From NCBI GenBank assembly GCA_964006375.1, contig OZ023267.1:26038739-26102738 (forward strand): a stretch of DNA of 64,000 bases. Reading direction: 5' to 3'. Positions 59,233 through 64,000 of this stretch are shown here, piece after piece; the first letter of the stretch is position 1, and each line of letters starts with the position of its first letter. Below the pieces are notes generated by a model. The model was not told the origin of the DNA, did not search any database, and saw only the letters and a list, made by a program, of their open reading frames with translations. This DNA is from Tillus elongatus. Taxonomy: Eukaryota > Arthropoda > Insecta > Coleoptera > Cleridae. The position numbers and the translations under genes were made by a program.

Positions 59233-59429
59233 CTGTTTTACAAGAAGCTGTTAAAATTTAGGTGTCCAAAAACGAAAAAATTAACTATAAGGTAAGACGA
59301 CAGTCGTTGGCACCATTGTAATGTGTTATACTTTATTTATCCTTCAGTAATCGATTGTTGCTTATGTAAGTAAAACTACGAAGGGATATGAAAGCCCATA
59401 TATCGGTTGTTCCTTTTCCAATCCAACAT

Positions 59430-59505
59430 TCTATACTACATACAGACTTGGAGACTACTTTTCTTGCTTCACTGTTGGTTTTCGTTTTTGTACAAACCGG
59501 CTAAC
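59430..59505 (-). repeat. R3 fragment
   Basis: CTACATACAGACTTGGAGAC and CTTCACTGTTGGTTTTCG; a short piece of one R3 arm. Confidence 0.75.
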
Positions 59506-59514
59506 GTTCAGGTT

Positions 59515-59599
59515 ATTAGTGAATTTTATTGAAAAAATTTCTTCAACTGAGCGCGACCTAGGCTCCCTAGAACACATATCTGGGGTCACTTATGATTTT

Positions 59600-59668
<69 letters not shown>

Positions 59669-59960
59669 TATAAATATGTACCACACCGATAACTCAAAAA
59701 ATCATGGCCTGAGTTTGATAAAATTTGGCATGTACCTTCGTTTTGTAAATGGGTTGGATAAGTTCGTTTTTCATTCGAAAAAAATTTATATCTCAAAAAA
59801 TAAAAAAGCTATAATAATTAAATTTGGCAAGTAGGTTTATGATATAAAAGTTAAGCATACACGAAAATTTAGATTTCTATGTTACAAGAAAAAAAGTAAT
59901 AATAAAATATTTTTTCTATGAAAATTCACAACCATAATGCACTTGCTGCGTCCAGGTTTT
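59515..59960 (+). mobile_element. Modular repeat E-(TA)n-B ending in a G terminus
   Basis: AGTGAATTTTATTGAAAAAA, a degraded E (CTTCAACTGAGCGCGACCTA, ATATCTGGGGTCACT), TA tract 23 (59601-59672), B (CACACCGATAACTCAAAAAA), then ACAACCATAATGCACTTGCT of the G terminus. Confidence 0.82.
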
Positions 59961-59995
59961 TTTATTTATAATTAAAGGCAATATCTCTAGTTGCA

Positions 59996-60350
59996 GAACA
60001 TCGGTGGTTCAGGGGTAAGAACGTGTGCCTCTGAACCGAAGGGTACTGGGTTCGATCCCAGGGTATTCCTTTCACTTTTTCAGTATATACTGTAACATTA
60101 ACATCAACCGAGGTTCTGGCATTGGATTTGAGCAAGTTGAATGTCTGCACGTTCCGCCCTTCGGAGGGGGCGTAAAGCCGTCGGTCCCGTGTCCATGCGA
60201 TGTGGGGCACGTTTAAAGATCCCTACCCTCCTTACAGAAAGGCAGGGGTTCGGCAAAATTTCCAGGATAGTGAGGTGAAACTGCTCCCTGGCTTCGGTGA
60301 TTGGCCATAGTTGCGGAAATAAGCCGACGTTAAAGAAACAAAGTACACAC
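59996..60350 (+). mobile_element. tRNA-derived SINE, copy 2
   Basis: The flanking duplication is ATCTCTAGTTGCA (59983-59995) and ATCTTTAGTTGCA (60351-60363), 12 of 13 bases matching. Box A TGGTTCAGGGG is at 60005-60015 and box B GGTTCGATCCC at 60049-60059, at normal tRNA spacing. The body is nearly identical to the minus-strand copy at 53149-53505. SINEs are copied by LINE machinery, so a partner with a similar 3' end is expected in this genome. Confidence 0.93.
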
Positions 60351-60363
60351 ATCTTTAGTTGCA

Positions 60364-60895
60364 TAATGTTTACAGAAACGCTTACTCAAAAGTTGACAAG
60401 GAATACCCAGATTCCAATTACTTTAACCCCAACGTAATTTTTCCTTCGCTTTTATAACAAATTTGGCATGCAAATAATTTATAATTAAGTATACACAAAC
60501 GTTGGCAACTTTACATTAAAACAGAGAGAAACTCAATATTATGAAGAAGTTTCGATGTAATAATATCTGTCGTATAATTTACATTTGAAATTATTATCCG
60601 TCGGGATTTCACCAATCGAGTTTGCAACCTAAATTACATTTGTAAACAATAATGTATTTCGACGTTCCAACGAATTTCCTTTAATTCATGCCAATCGCTT
60701 TCCTGGAAGACTTCAATCTAATGGAAACTTTATTCAGCTCAGACATCGTTGTAAATTGGTTCTACAGCGAGCCACTCACTCCTCGTTTGTGTACATATCA
60801 ACAAGACCTAAATTAAGCGATTAAGCTCACAAGTGCACAACAATAATACATGACAACGGCGAGTTATAGCCCCGGAGCAAGAAACATGACCCACT
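60364..60895. other. No gene seen
   Basis: Ordinary AT-rich sequence. Confidence 0.5.
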
Positions 60896-60985
60896 TTTAT
60901 TAGTGAATTTTCATTAAGAACATTCACAAATATAGAGGTATCGATGGTAAGACTTACGGAAAATTTCTTCAAATTGGCGCGTTAC
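60896..60985 (+). mobile_element. Modular repeat hairpin and start of E
   Basis: TTAGTGAATTTTCATTAAGA / ACATTCACAAAT hairpin, then GAGGTATCGATGGTAAGAC and TTTCTTCAAATTGGCGCG. It breaks off before the TA site. Confidence 0.75.
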
Positions 60986-61126
60986 CTGTGTGCGTACCCG
61001 CTGATCTGCTATTTAAATAAATCGTAGATCAAAATATAACGATGATCGTTATAATTATTATTGGAAGATGAAGTTGTTTCCTACCGGCGTTGTCAGATCT
61101 TTAGAAATTTTATGTAGTTAAACCTT

Positions 61127-63388
61127 TTTTTTTTTTTTTTTGTTCCCTCAGGGCTCGTCCGCGGCCTTGCCGCCCCGATAGCACCGCAACCCTTGGTTGA
61201 TTGTGCATACCCCTAGTCTTACTCCACCCATTCCAAAATCACTGTGCCTTGAACTAGTCTGCACAGCGATTGGTAGGGTGAAGTTTTATATTGCTCTGTC
61301 TCCGGTCTAGAGTGACCGTAGATCAGTTGTCTTTTCCGGTCCAGAGCTATACACTCGCACAAGATGTGCTGGGCTGATTCCTCCCCCTCGCCGCAGAGTC
61401 TGCATGCGAGGTCCCCTTCGAACCGCCCCATTTTATGTAGGTGTTTCTTGACGGCCATGTGTCCCGTCAAGAGACCTGTTGTGTTTCTGAGCTGTCCTCT
61501 GCTAAGGTTTAGCAGCTCCACAGCTCTCTTTGAACTGGGTCCGTCAATTATTGACTTCCCATGTCTGAGCCCTGGACAGTCCGCCCAGTACACCTTGTGT
61601 TGGTTTCTGACCCAGGACTTAATGGCTCCCCTGGCAGTGCTCTTTGACACGCCCAGAGCCGGTTCTGGTCCCATAAATGGTTCTGCTGACCCCCTCTTTG
61701 CGAGACTGTCAGCTTCTTCATTGCCTTTGACCCCCGAGTGACCCGGCACCCAGATGAGGGTCACCTCATTCTGCCCAGCCAGGTCGCTCGTCTCGTCTCG
61801 GCACTCACTCACCAGCCAGGAATTTACCCGTGGGCTACTTAGTGCCTTAAGGGCTGCCTGGCTGTCTGTGGCTATGAGGATCCGCTTGTTGGTGTAGCCC
61901 CTCCTCTTGTTCTTCCGCACACAGTGCAGGATGGCGTACATCTCGGCCTGAAACACCGTTGCATGGGCTCCGAGGGAAATACTGTGACTTACCCTCGGTC
62001 CTTCCGAGTAAACACCTGCCCCCGTCCCACGCTCCCCGCCAGATCCGTCTGTGAACCAGACGAGCGCGTCCCGTGGTATGCCCGGTGTCTCCTCCCGCCA
62101 TGCCCCGCGATCAGGGATTTCCACTGTGAAGTTGTTTTCCCTGCACATTCGCGGGCTCGCGAAGTCTGACCTCATTTCAAGCATGGGTTCCTTCACGATC
62201 TCCTGAATTTTGCAGTGGCCCCTGAAGCCTGGGTTGATCTTCAGTCTACCATTGCAGGCTAGTCTGTATAGTCCTAGCCTGGCCTCTCCCATAATAACGA
62301 AGTGTAGGGGGGGTAGATCCAGCAACACCTCCATGGCGGCTGTTGGGGTTGAAGACATGGCCCCTGTGATGCCTAGGCAAGCCATCCTTTGGATCTTGCC
62401 TAGTTTTTGTTTGGCACTGGATTGTGTCACCTTAGGCCACCAGACCAGTGCCGCATATGTTAACGATGGTCTGACCACCCTTGTGTACAGCCAGTGGGCC
62501 ATACTAGGTCTTAGTCCCCACGTTTTTCCATATAGCCGCCTAGTGACGGCTAAGGTCATGACTGCCTTACGCAGTATTTTTCCAATGTGACCATTCCAGG
62601 TTAGCTTAGAGTCCAATACGACCCCAAGATATTTTACCTCCCTGGCCATTGGAACGCTCCTACCGTATAGAGTGAGAGTTCTGTGGCTTTCACACTTCCT
62701 CCTCCTCGTAAACGGCACGACGGTTGCTTTCTCGGGGCTCACCCCGAGCCCTTGATCAACCGTCCACCCTTCCACCACTTTCAGTGCAGTCTGCATACGC
62801 TCCCACACTGCCTGTGTGACCTTTCCTCGGACTATGATGACAATGTCGTCCGCATAGCCCTGTACCTCATACCCCCCTCCCGAGAGCCTCCCCAGCAGGC
62901 CGTCCACGACTAGACACCAGAGCAAGGGAGACAGAACGCTCCCCTGCGGACACCCCGCCGCGACCCCCGCCAGCAGAGTCCCTCCCGCGAGTGAGGTGAA
63001 CACCGCCCTGTCCCTGAGCATGGAACCGATCCACCTGCAGCAGGTCTCCTCTATTCCACGCTCCCGGGCAGCTGCCAGAACCGATCCGAACGAGGTGTTG
63101 CTAAAGGCCCCCTCTATGTCTAGGAAGGCCCCCAGCGCCACCTCCTTGTTCTCCAGCGTATTCTCCAGTTTCAGCACCAGTTGGTGCAGTGCTGTTTCTG
63201 TTGAGAATCCTGCTCTGTATGCATATTGTCCGCAGTGTAGAGGATATGCTTCCAGTACACCGCCCCTAATGTGCCGGTCGAGCAGTTTTTCCACTGTTTT
63301 CAGCAAGAAGGACATGAGACTTATTGGCCTCAGGGACTTTGCCTGGTCTGTTGGACGCCCAGGTTTAGGAATAAATACAACCCTGGCC
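61127..63388 (-). mobile_element. Young 5'-truncated I/R1-like LINE
   Basis: Flanked by a perfect 11-bp target-site duplication AGTTAAACCTT (61116-61126 and 63389-63399). The 3' end has a poly(A) tail on the minus strand (T run to 61141) after a short 3' UTR. The element is about 2.26 kb, GC-richer than the host sequence, and uninterrupted by other repeats. The coding frame is open right to the 5' truncation. Confidence 0.95.
61219..63388 (-). CDS. LINE reverse transcriptase-RNase H polyprotein, partial, intact frame
   Basis: The frame is open from the 5' break at 63388 (ARVVFIPKPGRPTDQAKSLR, before the first Met at 63315) to the stop at 61219, about 720 codons. RT: LRPISLMSFLLKTVEKLLD, YAYRAGFSTETALHQ, GAFLDIEGAF (motif A), GCPQGSVLSPLLWCLVVDGL (motif B), GYADDIVIIVRGK (motif C, catalytic Asp pair), VKYLGVVLDSKLTW. 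RNase H, about residues 415-540: WFTDGSGGERGTGAGVY, FQAEMYAIL, ATDSQAALKAL and WVPGHSGVKGNEEADSLAKR, with all catalytic positions present. C-terminus: CRLCGEGEESAQHILCEC, a CX2CX8HX4C knuckle. The endonuclease and ORF1 are missing. It is related to the decayed LINE at 43.2-46.0 kb. Confidence 0.95.
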
Positions 63389-63399
63389 AGTTAAACCTT

Positions 63400-63632
63400 G
63401 CGTGTATATAAACATTTTTAATGTTCATAATTTTTGATAATGAATAAAAAAATTACAAAAGTTAACTTTATCAGTAATCAGTAACTGTATTTAATACCTG
63501 CAGATTTCGATTCACCAATTTCTCATGATTTTTAGTTCATCGCTAGAATTATAATTTATTCTATTTCACAACTCGGTAGACAAGAGCGTGCGGTGACATT
63601 TTAAATAAGGGCAGCAATTCTCAGCAACTTAC
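63400..63632. other. No gene seen
   Basis: Short AT-rich spacer between the LINE and the hAT fragment. Confidence 0.5.
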
Positions 63633-64000
63633 CTATTTGTAGTGGAACTCAATTCTTCTGTCGTTTTTTTTGGCAAATTCGTCAATAATCTCGTCATAAA
63701 ACTGTGTAATCTGGGACATTTCCTGGAAGGTTATTTTCAACTGACAAAATTGAAATTCGAGAAAGTCTTTCCTGTCCTGTTGAATTCCTAACAAAACTCT
63801 TGATACGTTTCAATGTCGAAAAATTTCGTTCTACAGAAGCACTAGTAGCAGGACATGTTAATACTAATTCACAAAATTTGAACACTTCAGAATATGCATT
63901 TTCCAATTTTGATTGTTTTAAGAAAGTTAAAAGTTCACTCGCGTTAGTTTTTGTGTCAATAACATCGGTTTCATAAATGACTGTAAGTTCTGATCGTAAT
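63633..64000 (-). pseudogene. hAT transposase C-terminal dimerisation region, cut by window edge
   Basis: Reading in from 64000: RSELTVIYETDVIDTK, then LVLTCPATSASVERNFSTLK and RIKSFVRNSTGQERLSRISI, the classic hAT C-terminal dimerisation block ('P.TSA..ER.FS.LK.IK...R..M...RL'). After a one-base shift near 63725, EMSQITQFYDEIIDEFAKKN continues in another frame and ends at 63633. The N-terminal part, including the catalytic residues, lies beyond the window if present. Confidence 0.85.

Noticed and set aside
60005..60075. A genuine tRNA gene (A and B boxes present)
   Set aside because: The cloverleaf is not complete, the sequence continues into a shared 280-bp body, and target-site duplications flank the whole unit, so it is a SINE head.
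61364..63394. Several plus-strand frames of 75-132 codons
   Set aside because: They are antisense shadows of the GC-rich LINE frame on the minus strand.

Overview
The window looks like non-genic, repeat-dense, AT-rich DNA from an arthropod, most likely an insect. The reasons are the mix of LINEs (CR1/jockey-like and I/R1-like with RNase H), mariner, piggyBac, hAT and THAP-type DNA transposon remains, a tRNA-derived SINE, and the absence of any bacterial gene architecture. I cannot assign an order with confidence. No complete host gene was found. The only plausible host coding piece is a possible signal-peptide exon at 32402-32572 (minus).

Layout. 0-5 kb: a nearly intact CR1/jockey-like LINE on the minus strand. 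5-11 kb: (TA)n tracts, hairpin repeats and fragments of a modular non-coding repeat that I call the E/TA/B/C/D family; it resembles Helentron-associated elements. 11.9-12.7 kb: a dead mariner. 13.3-18.7 kb: long chains of the modular repeat, plus a 2.3-kb insertion carrying a long hairpin with a hammerhead-ribozyme-like motif. 19.4-20.6 kb: a large palindrome and a piggyBac C-terminal fragment. 22.1-24.6 kb: a decayed LINE inside a short TIR element. 25.9-27.6 kb: a third LINE. 28-35 kb: modular repeats and a mariner C-terminal piece. 35.9-37.5 kb: an almost complete mariner inserted into a (TA)n tract. 39.4-46.1 kb: a hAT-like element with nested repeats, then an I/R1-like LINE and an inverted copy of part of it. 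47.3-49.3 kb: a modular repeat that has turned into a 275-bp tandem array. 49.8-52.4 kb: a TIR-bounded element with a decayed two-exon THAP gene. 53-55 kb: a SINE and a 1-kb GC-rich foldback element full of CRE-, NRF1- and YY1-like motifs. 56-60.4 kb: more modular repeats and a second SINE. 61.1-63.4 kb: a young 5'-truncated LINE with an open 698+ residue reverse transcriptase/RNase H frame. 63.6-64 kb: the C-terminus of a hAT transposase running off the window.

Twenty-three (TA)n tracts add up to roughly 2.2 kb. About half sit at the same internal position of the modular repeat, so they spread with it. The sequence records many layers of nesting: mariner into (TA)n, LINE into MITE, SINE into hairpin repeat, modular repeat into hAT. 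There is no operon-like or pathway organisation; the interest lies in the mobile elements themselves. All repeat families were defined by eye from copies inside this window, so boundaries are approximate.
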